This document shows positions 34,997 to 44,645 of a DNA stretch of 64,000 nucleotides, piece by piece; within the stretch, counting starts at the first letter, position 1, and each line of letters starts with the position of its first letter. The notes under the pieces were generated by a model. It was not told the origin of the DNA. It did not search any database and saw nothing but the letters and a program-made list of their open reading frames with translations. The position numbers and the translations under genes were made by a program. Source of the stretch: Clostridium weizhouense (GTDB taxonomy: Bacteria; Bacillota; Clostridia; Clostridiales; Clostridiaceae); contig NZ_JAHXPT010000004.1 in the NCBI RefSeq assembly GCF_019431045.1, forward strand, positions 1 through 64,000, given 5' to 3'.

Positions 34997-35653
34997 TTAA
35001 AACCCATTTTCTCTTAAAAACTCCAAGGTTATATTACTTTTACTCTTCACATTTTCTGCTTCATCTTTTTTAGGTATTAACTTTTCTATATATTTTCCTA
35101 CTACATCACACTCTAAGTTAACAAGTGATTCTAACTTTTTATCACATAAAATTGTATTTTCTAATGTATGTGGTATTACAGATACTTTAAATGTATTATC
35201 ATCTACATAAGCAACTGTTAAACTTATCCCATCAATTGATATGGATCCTTTATATATGATGTACTTTAATACTTCTTTAGATGATGATATTGTAAACCAT
35301 GTACCATCTTCTCTTTTATCAATTGATACTATCTTACCAATACCATCTATATGTCCACTTACAATATGTCCTCCAAACCTATCTTCTAACTTCATAGCTC
35401 TTTCAAGGTTAATCTTATCTCCAATTTTTAAAATTCCTAAAGTACTCTTATCTAAAGTTTCGCCCATAATATTAGCTTTAAATGAAGAACTAGTCATCTC
35501 TAAAACAGTAAGACATACTCCATTTGATGCTATACTATCGCCTATTTTTGTTCCTTCTAAAACTTTATTTGCATTAATTTCTATTAATCCAAAACCTCCA
35601 TTTAAAGTAAGTGATTCTACTCTACCTACCTCTTCAATAATCCCAGTAAACAT
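34997..35653 (-). CDS. ribE: Riboflavin synthase, alpha chain
   Basis: The 218-residue product has two similar lumazine-binding domains, each starting near MFTGIIEEVG or FGGHIVSGHIDG, with DSIASNGVCLTV and SISIDGISLTVA as matching blocks. It dismutates two lumazine molecules to riboflavin and the pyrimidine product, as a trimer. It lies between ribD and ribBA, 16 bases after ribD. The usual length is 200-220 residues. Confidence 0.95.
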   Translation of the reverse strand: MFTGIIEEVGRVESLTLNGGFGLIEINANKVLEGTKIGDSIASNGVCLTVLEMTSSSFKANIMGETLDKSTLGILKIGDKINLERAMKLEDRFGGHIVSGHIDGIGKIVSIDKREDGTWFTISSSKEVLKYIIYKGSISIDGISLTVAYVDDNTFKVSVIPHTLENTILCDKKLESLVNLECDVVGKYIEKLIPKKDEAENVKSKSNITLEFLRENGF

Positions 35654-35669
35654 TTCTTTTAATCCCCCT

Positions 35670-36761
35670 TTATTTACTGTTTTTTATATAGCCTTCTATA
35701 ACTATCTCATTACCTATATTTTTATAAGTTAAACTCTTTAAATTTACAGCATTACTTAATCTCCTAAATCCCTCTCCACCTATGCTTCCTTTGCTATTTA
35801 CTCCTCCTATAATCTTAGGAGCAATATAAAATCTAACTTTATCCACTATTCCTTGTTGTAGTGAAGAAAAATTAATTTCTCCTCCACCTTCTATTAAAAT
35901 TGAATCTATTTGAATTTTTCCAAGTTCAATCATAAGATCTTTTAAATCAACTTTTTTATTTTTATCTCTTACCTGAATAACCTTAATTTCTTCTTTTAAC
36001 AATTGTTGCATCTTTATTTTATCAGCATACCTAGTTGTAGCTACTATTGTGAGTGCATCTTTATTTTTTATTACTTTAGAATTCATAGGAATTCTTAGCT
36101 TACTATCTAAAATAATTCTTACAGGATTTCTTCCATTATCAATTCTGCATGTAAGATTGGGATCATCATTAATAATCGTATTTACACCAACCATAATAGC
36201 TGATAATTTTTTTCTTAATATATGACCATCTTTTCTTGCTTCTTCTGAAGTAATCCATTTAGATTCACCTGTAGATGTAGCTATTTTTCCATCTAGTGAA
36301 GTAGCACTTTTTAAAACTACAAAAGGAAGTTTTGATGTAATATATTTAATAAATATCTCATTAAGTTCTCTACACTCTTTTTCTCTTATTCCAACTACTA
36401 CTTCGATACCGTTTTCTTTCAATTTTTCAATACTTTTTCCTGCTACTAGTGGATTAGGGTCTAACATCCCTATTACTACTTTTTGAAACTTGTTTTTAAT
36501 TATTAAATCAACACACGGTGGTGTTTTTCCATAATGATAACAAGGCTCTAATGTAACATAAATTGTACTTCCTTCTAGTATTTCAGTAGAATTTTCAACT
36601 GCATTTACTTCTGCATGTGGCCCTCCATAGTATTCATGATACCCTTGAGCTATTATTTTTCCATTTTTCACTATTACAGCACCAACTAATGGATTAGGAT
36701 TTACTTTTCCTATACCTTTTTTAGCTAAATCTATAGCTAAGTCCATATAATTTTCATTCAT
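35670..36761 (-). CDS. ribD: Pyrimidine deaminase/reductase of riboflavin synthesis
   Basis: The ATG at 36761 follows GGTGAG; the upstream in-frame GTG (36773) would overlap it. The N-terminal deaminase domain has the zinc motif HAEV and PCYHYGKTPPC. The C-terminal reductase has the KSATSLDGKIAT and EGGGEIN blocks. The enzyme deaminates and then reduces the pyrimidine after GTP opening. It is the first gene of the operon, directly under the FMN riboswitch. Confidence 0.95.
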   Translation of the reverse strand: MNENYMDLAIDLAKKGIGKVNPNPLVGAVIVKNGKIIAQGYHEYYGGPHAEVNAVENSTEILEGSTIYVTLEPCYHYGKTPPCVDLIIKNKFQKVVIGMLDPNPLVAGKSIEKLKENGIEVVVGIREKECRELNEIFIKYITSKLPFVVLKSATSLDGKIATSTGESKWITSEEARKDGHILRKKLSAIMVGVNTIINDDPNLTCRIDNGRNPVRIILDSKLRIPMNSKVIKNKDALTIVATTRYADKIKMQQLLKEEIKVIQVRDKNKKVDLKDLMIELGKIQIDSILIEGGGEINFSSLQQGIVDKVRFYIAPKIIGGVNSKGSIGGEGFRRLSNAVNLKSLTYKNIGNEIVIEGYIKNSK

Positions 36762-36879
36762 CTTCTCACCCACTTTAATATTACTTATTTAGTTTTATCT
36801 ATATTTAATTTTTTAAACTATATTTTAATATAAATTATCTTCTAATTTGAATTATTCTAATTTTAGGTACATTCAAAAA

Positions 36880-36911
36880 AACCTCTGAAGTTTTAAATAT
36901 CTTCAGAGGTT
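36880..36911 (-). terminator. Second attenuator terminator of the rib operon
   Basis: On the minus strand AACCTCTGAAG pairs with CTTCAGAGGTT across a 10-base loop, followed by seven T. It lies between the FMN aptamer and ribD, where FMN-dependent termination is expected. Its 5' arm contains CTGAAGAT, complementary to ATCTTCAG at the 5' end of the aptamer, so alternative pairing is possible. Confidence 0.75.
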
Positions 36912-37019
36912 TATAAACAAACACATTTAATCAATCATTAAATTATTTAAAATAGTTTTAAATAATTTACTCTACCTAAAATAAACTAATGCTTAAATTA
37001 ATATTTTATAAATTAAAAA

Positions 37020-37047
37020 CCCTGAACTCTAAATTTTAAGTTCAGGG
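37020..37047 (-). terminator. First attenuator terminator of the rib operon
   Basis: On the minus strand CCCTGAACT pairs with AGTTCAGGG across a 10-base AT loop, followed by TTTTTAATTT. It is 60 bases beyond the FMN aptamer. Together with the second terminator it gives two stop points before ribD. Confidence 0.75.
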
Positions 37048-37107
37048 AATAAAACATTCTAAATAACATAGCTAAAAACCTAATAATAATTTAATTAGAT
37101 TGATATA

Positions 37108-37224
37108 TCATTCTCTTCTTTCATCCAGACTTTACTGTCGGCTTCGGAATTTAACCGAATCTGCTAAAAATAGCTCGCGGGCTTTACCGCCGGTAGGGAA
37201 TTTCACCCTGCCCTGAAGATAATT
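37108..37224 (-). promoter_or_regulatory. FMN riboswitch (RFN element)
   Basis: On the minus strand the RFN consensus is readable in order: ATCTTCAGGGCAGGGTG, TTCCCTACCGGCGGTAAAG, CCCGCGAGC, AGATTCGGTTAAATTCCG, GCCGACAGTAAAGTCTGGATG and a closing GAAGA. This aptamer binds FMN and is known to shut off riboflavin genes. Two terminators follow before ribD, so control is by transcription attenuation. No competing feature fits this pattern. Confidence 0.95.
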
Positions 37225-37288
37225 TATTTAATTATATTTTCATATTATCACTTTTTTTCATTTATGTAAAGATTATTCTAAAATTTAC

Positions 37289-38500
37289 TTAATTATTCAT
37301 TTCTATTTTAAAATTTATATTCATTTCTTTTACCCAATTAATAATTTCAACTGAATTATTCCATGCTTCTAAACTATATTTAATATAATGCATAGCTTCA
37401 GCTTCACTACCAAATTTTGATATATTAGGTAATACTTTCGGAAGTTTCTTTTGTTTTATAATATATGGTATTACAAATGAATTTTTCTTATATGCTTTTC
37501 TTAACATATCTTCTGCTTCCTTAATATTTCCTGTCTTATATAGTAATAATGCATTACTATATACAACTGCTGCTAAATAATCATTCTTATAAGTTTTAAA
37601 AAGTTTTTCTGCATAATCATATTTCTTTTCAATTAATAGCCAACTAGATAAAATTCCTCTAACCATTAAATTATCTTTTTCATTATATTCTAAAAGCTCA
37701 AAAGCATTTTTGATTGCCTCATCTCTTTCTCCCATTTTCCATAATTTAATAGCTAAAGTATATTTAGCTCCCAAAAATGGTTGAGCCTCTTTTCTTTTAA
37801 AAATTTCTTTTGAAGCATTTTTAAAATCATCTATTCCTAAAATATTTTTTCCTGCATTAACAGCTTTCTCTAATAATTTTTTTTGTTCATTTTCACTTAA
37901 ATTATTATTTTTTGATAATATTATATAAGCATCTGAACAATTTTCACAAATGCTTAAAGCTTCCTTTGCAAGTTTTACTTTTTTGTTGTAATTCTTTTCC
38001 ATCCAAGCTCTTCTCATTATCTTTTGAGCTACTATAAATTCTTCACTAATTTCAAATGTTTCTTCTGACTTATCAGCTTCATGTTTTTCTATAACTTTAC
38101 ATTCTTCTTTTACTACTGAAACTTCTACACTTTTATCAGAGTGTATCATCCAAATTTCATTTTCTTTTGACATCTTCAGTAAAGTTCTCACTTCTTTTGA
38201 CTTTGTAGAACCCGTGCTACTACTAACTCCAAATTCTTTATATAAGTCAAGTGCTTTAATATATGGCTCTTCTTTAACATCAAATAGATTATTTATTGTT
38301 CCAACAGCATGTACAATTCCCGCTGCCCATGAAGAACCCTTTCCTTTTTTTAATATATCTTCATGATTTAAGCATAAATCTTGTAAAGCTTTTATACAAA
38401 TATTTTCGTATTCTTGATTAAGATGTTCTTTAGAAAATTTATTTATCTTTTCTACAATTTCTTCATACTTGCCAACCATTGAGTTAGGTAAATTTTGCAT
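37289..38500 (-). CDS. TPR protein with N-terminal DUF6398-like domain
   Basis: The ATG at 38500 has AAGGAG 12 bases upstream. Residues 8-75 resemble the DUF6398 domain (CSSWAAG-like block SSWAAGIVHAVGTINNLFD). A charged linker leads to helical tetratricopeptide-like repeats (about 150-370) with LSENEQKKLLEKAVNAGK and LLYKTGNIKEAEDMLRKAY. There is no enzyme motif or membrane segment. It is probably a cytosolic scaffold; partner unknown. It is monocistronic and transcribed toward the FMN leader. Confidence 0.75.
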   Translation of the reverse strand: MQNLPNSMVGKYEEIVEKINKFSKEHLNQEYENICIKALQDLCLNHEDILKKGKGSSWAAGIVHAVGTINNLFDVKEEPYIKALDLYKEFGVSSSTGSTKSKEVRTLLKMSKENEIWMIHSDKSVEVSVVKEECKVIEKHEADKSEETFEISEEFIVAQKIMRRAWMEKNYNKKVKLAKEALSICENCSDAYIILSKNNNLSENEQKKLLEKAVNAGKNILGIDDFKNASKEIFKRKEAQPFLGAKYTLAIKLWKMGERDEAIKNAFELLEYNEKDNLMVRGILSSWLLIEKKYDYAEKLFKTYKNDYLAAVVYSNALLLYKTGNIKEAEDMLRKAYKKNSFVIPYIIKQKKLPKVLPNISKFGSEAEAMHYIKYSLEAWNNSVEIINWVKEMNINFKIEMNN

Positions 38501-38959
38501 TCTTCTGATAACTCCTTTTTAAGAATCTCTAATAAATTTAATTTTTATACTTAATAATTCAAAAAATATATAATTAAATTTATATACTTAAGTTTTTCAA
38601 TCTTATTATATTATATAGTTTAATTACACTATAGTGCAAGTGCAACAAACTACTGTAAAATTAATTATAATTTATTTCTATTTATCTAAATGATTAAGGT
38701 TAATAATTTAGATAAAATGTAATCCTCTTGAAATTATATCATATTATATAAAATTATACACGTTAATACATGTTATCAATTTATTTTTATTTTTTATACA
38801 TCCTATAAATATATTAACTTAATTGAAGCATATATTTTAATTAGTCTATCCAAATGCTAATTATATCACAATAAAATACTAACTTAAAATATAAAATAAA
38901 AACAATTGTTCTATTAAGTACCAAAACACAAATATAATTTTTAATAGGTGGTGATATAT
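38501..38959. other. AT-rich intergenic region, no gene seen
   Basis: About 460 bases of very AT-rich sequence separate the divergent TPR and amidase-type genes. I see no gene, terminator or clear repeat. It should contain both promoters, but no confident -35/-10 pair was found. Several homopolymer-like AT runs make the region hard to interpret by eye. Confidence 0.4.
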
Positions 38960-39943
38960 TTGTTGTTTGTAACTTTGCATAAATTTTATCATATATTATC
39001 TACTCCATATGATAAATTTAACTTACTTTCAAAGAAAAATTTTAATATAACAGATTCTATTTTTGATGATCTATACTTAAAAAAATTTTTTAATCATCTT
39101 TGGATATCAAAATTAAATTCTAATATTAGTAAAATTAAATCCAAATACAATTATAAGATACTAGAAAAAAATTTTGATTTAATAAAAATAAAGTTTAACT
39201 ACACTTACTCTTTCTCTTTTGATAATTTTCCAAAAGGTATTAAATCATTTTCTATTGATGAATATCTTATTATATTAAAAAAAGTTAATAAAAACTATAA
39301 CATAATTTTTATTGTTAATAAAGAAGATGAACCTCACTTATACGAAAATGTATTTAAGCAAAATCTTATTCAAATTGATAGTTTAATTAAATCTGATAGA
39401 ACAAACATTTGGAATTCAAAAATTAAAGTATTAGATAGATTATATAAAAAATTTTTAAAAACAATTACTTTTTATAGAACTCCTTATTATGAAAATAAAA
39501 AATTTAACTATAATCCGTTAATGACATGTGAATATGCTGAAAAATTTGCTTTAGTTCCTAATGATAAATATAAATTATTTGAAGATTCTGGTGGTGATTG
39601 TACTAATTTTGTTTCTCAAGCAATAAACTTTGGAGGTATTGAAACTACAAAAATTTGGAAACCTTACACTAATTCTTGGGTTAGAGTTGAAGAACTTTAT
39701 TCTTATTTAATATATAATAAAATAGGTTTTGAAATTACTGAAAAATCTCCTATGACTAAAGGATCTATAATTCAATTTTACAATCCTAAAATAGGCAGAT
39801 TCTCACATTCTGGAATAATTACACATACACTTTCAACTGGTGATTATCTATATTGTTGCCACAGCTATAACAAACTAAATTATCCTCTAAGTTTAAGTTA
39901 TCCTGTAATATATCCTAAAATAAGAAATATAGATATATTTTAA
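38960..39943 (+). CDS. Amidase_6-type putative cell-wall amidase
   Basis: AGGTGGTGA just before a TTG at 38960 makes this the most likely start; a GTG at 38948 is in frame. The C-terminal 170 residues have the Amidase_6 layout: YNPLMTCEYAEKFAL, then GGDCTNFVSQAI with the candidate nucleophile Cys, and FSHSGIITHT with the His. The first 150 residues are unrecognised and no clear signal peptide is seen. The family cleaves peptidoglycan amides; the actual substrate and place of action are not known. Confidence 0.75.
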   Translation: MLFVTLHKFYHILSTPYDKFNLLSKKNFNITDSIFDDLYLKKFFNHLWISKLNSNISKIKSKYNYKILEKNFDLIKIKFNYTYSFSFDNFPKGIKSFSIDEYLIILKKVNKNYNIIFIVNKEDEPHLYENVFKQNLIQIDSLIKSDRTNIWNSKIKVLDRLYKKFLKTITFYRTPYYENKKFNYNPLMTCEYAEKFALVPNDKYKLFEDSGGDCTNFVSQAINFGGIETTKIWKPYTNSWVRVEELYSYLIYNKIGFEITEKSPMTKGSIIQFYNPKIGRFSHSGIITHTLSTGDYLYCCHSYNKLNYPLSLSYPVIYPKIRNIDIF

Positions 39944-39952
39944 TATAACACC

Positions 39953-40140
39953 ATGTTTTATTAAATTGATGTTCATATTGTAGTATAAGCAGAATTTTTA
40001 TCATCAGATAAGGCTTGTCTTTAGCTAATTGTTAGAAGTCGTTATGCATGAGATTTTAGTTGTTATGAAATTACAGATACTAGCTATCGAAGAAAGCTTC
40101 ATAGACAGAGGATTAATGTCACTACTAACTCTATATAACT
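39953..40140 (+). repeat. Dispersed repeat B
   Basis: It begins ATGTTTTA at 39953-39960 and has ATTGTAGTATAA at 39977-39988, then CAGATAAGG, which is also present in the element at 53.4 kb. It follows the amidase-type gene and ends next to a terminator. The right end is not clear because no matching inverted repeat was found. No gene is present. Confidence 0.5.
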
Positions 40141-40144
40141 AAAA

Positions 40145-40187
40145 AATAAGACATCTTAGATTATTTTATAAACTAAGATGTCTTATT
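40145..40187. terminator. Bidirectional terminator between amidase-type gene and purB
   Basis: AATAAGACATCTTAG at 40145-40159 pairs with CTAAGATGTCTTATT at 40173-40187 across a 13-base loop, with A/T-rich flanks on both sides. The converging genes on each side suggest that it acts on both. Confidence 0.75.
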
Positions 40188-40217
40188 AATATATAGGTGA
40201 TAATTGAGTTAATAGAT

Positions 40218-41648
40218 TTAAACTGTTATTTCACTTTTTATTTTTAACGCGTCTTCATTATTTTTTATAATAGGATCTATATACTCATTTATAAATTCAA
40301 CTACTTGACTTGGTGATCTACCTATAAACTTTTTAGGATCTATAATTCCTAAAATTTCATCTTTAGTTAAGCCAAAAGAATCATCATTTATTATTCTTTC
40401 AATCAAATCATTATCTAAGCCTTCACCTTTTACTCTTTGTGCTGCTGCCATTGAATGCACTCTAATTCTTTCATGTAATTCTTGTCTATCTTTGCCTCTC
40501 TTTACTGCTTCCATCATTATGTTTTCAGTAGCCATAAATGGTAGTTCTCTTAATACATGTGAAGCAATTACCTTATCATACACTACCATATTTTCAGCAA
40601 TATTTATGTAAAGATTTAAAACACCATCTAATGCTAAGAAACCTTCTGCAACTGATAATCTTTTATTTGCTGAATCATCTAATGTTCTTTCAAACCATTG
40701 AGTTCCAGCGGTAATAGCTGGATTTAATGAATCTACTATTACATATCTAGCTAATGCACTTATTCTTTCACTTCTCATAGGATTTCTCTTATATGCCATA
40801 GCTGATGATCCAATTTGATTTTTTTCAAAAGGTTCTTCCATTTCCTTCATACTTTGAAGTAATCTTAAATCATTACTAAATTTATATGCACTTTGAGCTA
40901 TTTCAGATAAAGTGTTTAAAACTATTGAATCTAGTTTTCTTGGATATGTTTGTCCTGTAACTCCAAAACTCTTATCAAACCCCATTTTCTTTGCTACCAT
41001 TTCATCAAGCACTTTAACCTTTTTTTCATCTCCATCAAAAAGTTCCATAAAACTAGCTTGAGTTCCAGTAGTACCTTTAACCCCTCTTAGCTTTAATGTC
41101 GACAATACAAAATCTATGTTTTCTATATCCATAACTAAATCTTGCATCCAAAGTGTTGCTCTTTTACCAACTGTAGTTAATTGAGCTGGTTGATAATGAG
41201 TAAAACCTAATGTTGGTAAATCTTTATATTCAATCGCAAATTTCTTTAAGTGATTTAATACTGTTACTATCTTATTTTTTGTTAGTAACAATGCGTCTTT
41301 CATTATTATTATGTCAGTATTATCCCCAACATAACATGAAGTTGCGCCAAGATGTATTATTCCCTTTGCAGTTGGACATTGAAGACCATATGCATATACA
41401 TGGCTCATTACATCATGTCTTACTTCTTTTTCTTTTTTTGTAGCTTCTTCATAATTTATATCATTAATATGACTTTTTAGCTCTTTTATTTGTTCATCTG
41501 TTATATTTAAACCCAATTCTTTTTCACATTCAGCAAGAGCTACCCATAATTTTCTCCATGTTGTAAATTTCATATCATCTGAAAAAATGAAACTCATTTC
41601 CTTAGATGCATATCTTGAATTTAATGGTGTGCTATATAAATTTCTCAT
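40218..41648 (-). CDS. purB: Adenylosuccinate lyase
   Basis: The 476-residue product has the fumarase/aspartase superfamily blocks: TSCYVGDNTD, TLGFTHYQPAQ, KRNPMRSERI with the flexible catalytic loop, and the RVEVI-like C-terminal helices. It cleaves both SAICAR and adenylosuccinate in purine synthesis. It is monocistronic. It begins MRNLYSTPLNSRYASKEM, the family start. Length is normal. Confidence 0.95.
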   Translation of the reverse strand: MRNLYSTPLNSRYASKEMSFIFSDDMKFTTWRKLWVALAECEKELGLNITDEQIKELKSHINDINYEEATKKEKEVRHDVMSHVYAYGLQCPTAKGIIHLGATSCYVGDNTDIIIMKDALLLTKNKIVTVLNHLKKFAIEYKDLPTLGFTHYQPAQLTTVGKRATLWMQDLVMDIENIDFVLSTLKLRGVKGTTGTQASFMELFDGDEKKVKVLDEMVAKKMGFDKSFGVTGQTYPRKLDSIVLNTLSEIAQSAYKFSNDLRLLQSMKEMEEPFEKNQIGSSAMAYKRNPMRSERISALARYVIVDSLNPAITAGTQWFERTLDDSANKRLSVAEGFLALDGVLNLYINIAENMVVYDKVIASHVLRELPFMATENIMMEAVKRGKDRQELHERIRVHSMAAAQRVKGEGLDNDLIERIINDDSFGLTKDEILGIIDPKKFIGRSPSQVVEFINEYIDPIIKNNEDALKIKSEITV

Positions 41649-41661
41649 TTAAAACCTCCAC

Positions 41662-41703
41662 ACGAATATATTTTTTAGTTTTTGTTTCAACATTCGTATT
41701 ATA
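41662..41703 (-). promoter_or_regulatory. Possible purB promoter with inverted ACGAATRT boxes
   Basis: ACGAATAT at 41662-41669 and the complement of ACGAATGTT at 41689-41697 form an inverted pair around the start of transcription. A TATAAT lies at 41698-41703 on the minus strand, with no good -35. Firmicute PurR sites are inverted CGAA-containing boxes, so a purine repressor site is plausible. This is a weak match by eye. Confidence 0.4.
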
Positions 41704-41811
41704 ACATATTTTTGCACTTTTTATAGTGTTTTCTTAAAACTTTTGTTTTATATTAATATTTTAATCATATATATAAATATAATATTTTATATGTATAGGA
41801 GTGGTTAGCAA

Positions 41812-42036
41812 ATGTGCAAATTAAATCTATTTGATAAAATTTCGTTTATTTTGGTTATTATAGGTGCATTTAACTGGGGACTTATAGGTTTACTAAATGT
41901 TAATTTAGTAAATATAGTTTCTTTAGGTTTCCCTTTAATTCAAAGAATTATTTATGTAATCATATTTCTATCATCTTTAAATTTAATTTCTTTAATATTT
42001 AGATGCAACTTAATTGAGGCACATTCAAAAAAATAA
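41812..42036 (+). CDS. DUF378 family small membrane protein
   Basis: The 74-residue product has two membrane segments (about 9-33 and 45-65) and the family element GAFNWGLIGL at about 18-27. DUF378 proteins are small membrane proteins of unknown function found in many bacteria. It has a TAGGAG ribosome site and is divergent from purB. Confidence 0.85.
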   Translation: MCKLNLFDKISFILVIIGAFNWGLIGLLNVNLVNIVSLGFPLIQRIIYVIIFLSSLNLISLIFRCNLIEAHSKK

Positions 42037-42093
42037 TATTTCTTTATACTCATCTATTATTTTATTCTTATACCTAATAATGCACATAAAACA

Positions 42094-42122
42094 AAAAAAG
42101 CCCCACAACATAGGGCTTTTTT
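42094..42122. terminator. Bidirectional terminator
   Basis: AAAAAGCCC pairs with GGGCTTTTT across a 9-base loop, with A and T runs on both sides. It serves the converging DUF378 and HPr genes. Confidence 0.85.
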
Positions 42123-42127
42123 TATAA

Positions 42128-42388
42128 TTAGTCTTCTAAAGATTGTACTAAGTTAACTAGTTCTTCAACAGCTAAAGCTTCGTCATCTCCAGATGCTGTT
42201 ATTTTAATTGTTGCTTCTTTAGTAACAGCTAAAGATAAAACTCCGATTAAGCTCTTAACGTTTGCTTTCTTACCATTGTATTCAATACTAACGTCTGACT
42301 TAAAGCCTGAAGCTTTTTTTACTAATAATGTTGCTGGTCTAGCATGAAGACCTGAACCATTTTTTACTACTACTTCTTTTGATACCAT
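42128..42388 (-). CDS. ptsH: HPr family phosphocarrier
   Basis: The ATG at 42388 has GAGGTGG upstream; a longer in-frame start at 42427 lacks one. The 86-residue product has His in SGLHARPAT (active site, about residue 15) and Ser in VKSLIGVL (regulatory serine, about 46). HPr passes phosphate from enzyme I to sugar permeases. It could also be a Crh-like paralog, but the His is present, so a true HPr is more likely. Confidence 0.9.
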   Translation of the reverse strand: MVSKEVVVKNGSGLHARPATLLVKKASGFKSDVSIEYNGKKANVKSLIGVLSLAVTKEATIKITASGDDEALAVEELVNLVQSLED

Positions 42389-42508
42389 TATATCCACCTC
42401 TTTACAAAAAATTAATAAATATAGCATTCAACTATTTTAGTATATACTGTTTTATCAGTAATTTCAACTTAAAAATAATTGATATGCTTTATCTAATCAA
42501 ACATTAAG

Positions 42509-42769
42509 TTATCTAGGTTGCACTATTAATTTTATAGCCGTTCTTTCTTCTCCATCTATTTGTATGTCAGTAAAAGCTGGCACACAAATAATATCTTTTC
42601 CACTTGGTGCTACAAATCCTCTTGCAATTGCAATAGCTTTAACTGCTTGATTTATCGCTCCTGCTCCTACAGCTTGAATTTCTGCAATATTCTTCTCTTT
42701 TATTATGGCTGCTAACGCTCCTGCTACCGAGTTTGGATTTGATTTTGTTGATACTTTTAATACTTCCAT
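42509..42769 (-). CDS. spoVS: Stage V sporulation protein S
   Basis: The ATG at 42769 follows TAGGAGG. The 86-residue product MEVLKVSTKSNPNSVAGAL...AGAINQAVKAIAIARGFVAP is close to the highly conserved SpoVS, an Alba-like DNA/RNA-binding fold needed for spore coat assembly in Bacillus. It supports a spore-forming host. Its neighbours rny and ptsH are typical for clostridia. Confidence 0.95.
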   Translation of the reverse strand: MEVLKVSTKSNPNSVAGALAAIIKEKNIAEIQAVGAGAINQAVKAIAIARGFVAPSGKDIICVPAFTDIQIDGEERTAIKLIVQPR

Positions 42770-42920
42770 TTTTATTATTCCTCCTAGCGTCATTATACTA
42801 ATCGTTTACATTTATATATATTCTATACATAGCTTTAAATTCCTTTTATTTTTTACAATTAATATGAAATATACTAATTTTATTTCTTAACTTTTAAACA
42901 AAATTATAATCTCTTAAAAA

Positions 42921-42960
42921 TATAAAATGCGTTTTGCAATATTACAAAACGCATTTTATA
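42921..42960. terminator. Terminator after rny
   Basis: TATAAAATGCGTTTTG at 42921-42936 is matched by its complement at 42945-42960 across an 8-base loop. On the minus strand a TTTTTA run follows. It lies 4 bases after the rny stop codon. Confidence 0.85.
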
Positions 42961-42964
42961 TTTT

Positions 42965-44506
42965 TTATTTAGCAAAATCTATTGTTCTAGTTTCTCTTAT
43001 AACATTAATTTTAATTTGTCCTGGATATTCAAGTTGTTCTTCTACGCTTTTCACTAAATTTCTCGCTAATTCAGCAGTACCAGCATCGTCAACTTTATCT
43101 GGTTTAACCATAATTCTAATTTCTCTTCCAGCTTGAATGGCATATGACTTTTCTACACCCTCATAAGAATTTGCGATTTCTTCTAATTTTTCCAATCTCT
43201 TAATGTATGCTTCTAATGTTTCTCTTCTAGCACCTGGTCTAGCTGCTGATATAGCATCTGCTGCTTGAACCAATACTGCCTCTAAAGATTGCATTTCCAC
43301 ATCTGAGTGATGGGCTGCTATCGCATTTACTACTAATGGTAACTCATGATATTTCTTGGCAAGATCTCCCCCTATTAGTGCATGAGGACCTTCTTGTTCT
43401 TGATCAACTGCTTTACCTATATCATGTAGTAATCCTGCTCTTTTAGCTAGAGTAACATCTAGACCTAATTCTGAAGCCATTAAACCAGCTAAGTAAGAAA
43501 CTTCTATGGAATGTTTTAAGACATTTTGACCATAACTAGTTCTATACTTTAATCTACCAAGAAGTCTTACAAGTTCAGGATGTAATCCATGTACTCCAGT
43601 TTCAAGGGTCGCTTGTTCCCCTTCTTCTTTTATATCATTTTCTACATCTTTAGTTGCTCTTTCAACCATCTCTTCGATTCTTGCTGGATGTATTCTACCA
43701 TCCACTATTAACTTTTCAAGTGCCATTCTTGCAACTTCTCTTCTTATCGGATCAAAGCTGGAAAGAATAACTGCCTCTGGGGTATCATCTATTATAAGAT
43801 CTACTCCTGTTAATGTTTCTAGAGTTCTAATGTTTCTTCCTTCTCTACCTATTATTCTACCCTTCATTTCATCATTTGGTAGCGCAACAACATGCACAGT
43901 AGTTTCAGACACATGATCAGCGGCACATCTTTGAATTGCAGTAGTAATTATTTCTCTAGACCTTTTATCTGCTTCTTCCTTTGCCTTACTTTCAACTTCT
44001 TTTATCATTATTGCAGCATCATGTGAAATCTCTCTCTTAATTTCATCTAAAAGAATTTTACGAGCTTCTTCACCAGAAAGAGATGAAATTCTTTCCAGTT
44101 CTTCTCTTCTTTCATTATAAAGTTCCTGTACTTTTGCTTCTACTTGATCTATCTCAAGCATTCTTTCATTGATTGTTTCTTCCCTTTTTTCTAGAACATC
44201 ACTTTTTTTATCTAGTGATTCTTCTTTTTGAATTACTCTTCTTTCAAGCCTTTGAATCTCATTTCTTCTTTCACGAGACTCTTTTTCAAAATCATTTCTT
44301 AACTTATGAACCTCTTCTTTAGCTTCAAGGATAGTCTCCTTTTGTAGAGCCTCTGCATCCCTCTTGGCTTTATCTAAAACATCTTGTGCTTCTTTTTCAA
44401 GAGATTCAACTTTGTTTTTTGACACGTTTTGAATCATTTTATAAAGTACTATTCCTAATACTAATAATATAAATATATCTATTATTATCATAATAAAAAT
44501 TTCCAT
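42965..44506 (-). CDS. rny: Ribonuclease Y
   Basis: The 513-residue product has an N-terminal membrane anchor (about 4-25), a long coiled coil (to about 200), a KH domain ([15 protein letters not shown], about 215-230) and a C-terminal HD domain with HDIGKA and AAHHSD. RNase Y starts mRNA decay at the membrane in Firmicutes. Length is typical. A sigma-A promoter lies just upstream. Confidence 0.97.
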   Translation of the reverse strand: MEIFIMIIIDIFILLVLGIVLYKMIQNVSKNKVESLEKEAQDVLDKAKRDAEALQKETILEAKEEVHKLRNDFEKESRERRNEIQRLERRVIQKEESLDKKSDVLEKREETINERMLEIDQVEAKVQELYNERREELERISSLSGEEARKILLDEIKREISHDAAIMIKEVESKAKEEADKRSREIITTAIQRCAADHVSETTVHVVALPNDEMKGRIIGREGRNIRTLETLTGVDLIIDDTPEAVILSSFDPIRREVARMALEKLIVDGRIHPARIEEMVERATKDVENDIKEEGEQATLETGVHGLHPELVRLLGRLKYRTSYGQNVLKHSIEVSYLAGLMASELGLDVTLAKRAGLLHDIGKAVDQEQEGPHALIGGDLAKKYHELPLVVNAIAAHHSDVEMQSLEAVLVQAADAISAARPGARRETLEAYIKRLEKLEEIANSYEGVEKSYAIQAGREIRIMVKPDKVDDAGTAELARNLVKSVEEQLEYPGQIKINVIRETRTIDFAK

Positions 44507-44616
44507 ATTAACACCTCCTAGCTTGTTAAGCTATCTATTTAAGTAAACAAGAAATCGTAGTAGGTGTCATATTCTTCTCACTGTATTGGGAATATGATAA
44601 ACCAGTATTCCTTTTT

Positions 44617-44645
44617 ATTCTATATTAAAAATAAAATTATGTCAA
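44617..44645 (-). promoter_or_regulatory. Sigma-A promoter of rny
   Basis: On the minus strand TTGACA (44645-44640) and TAGAAT (44622-44617) are 17 bases apart. The leader to the rny ATG is about 105 bases. Confidence 0.75.
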
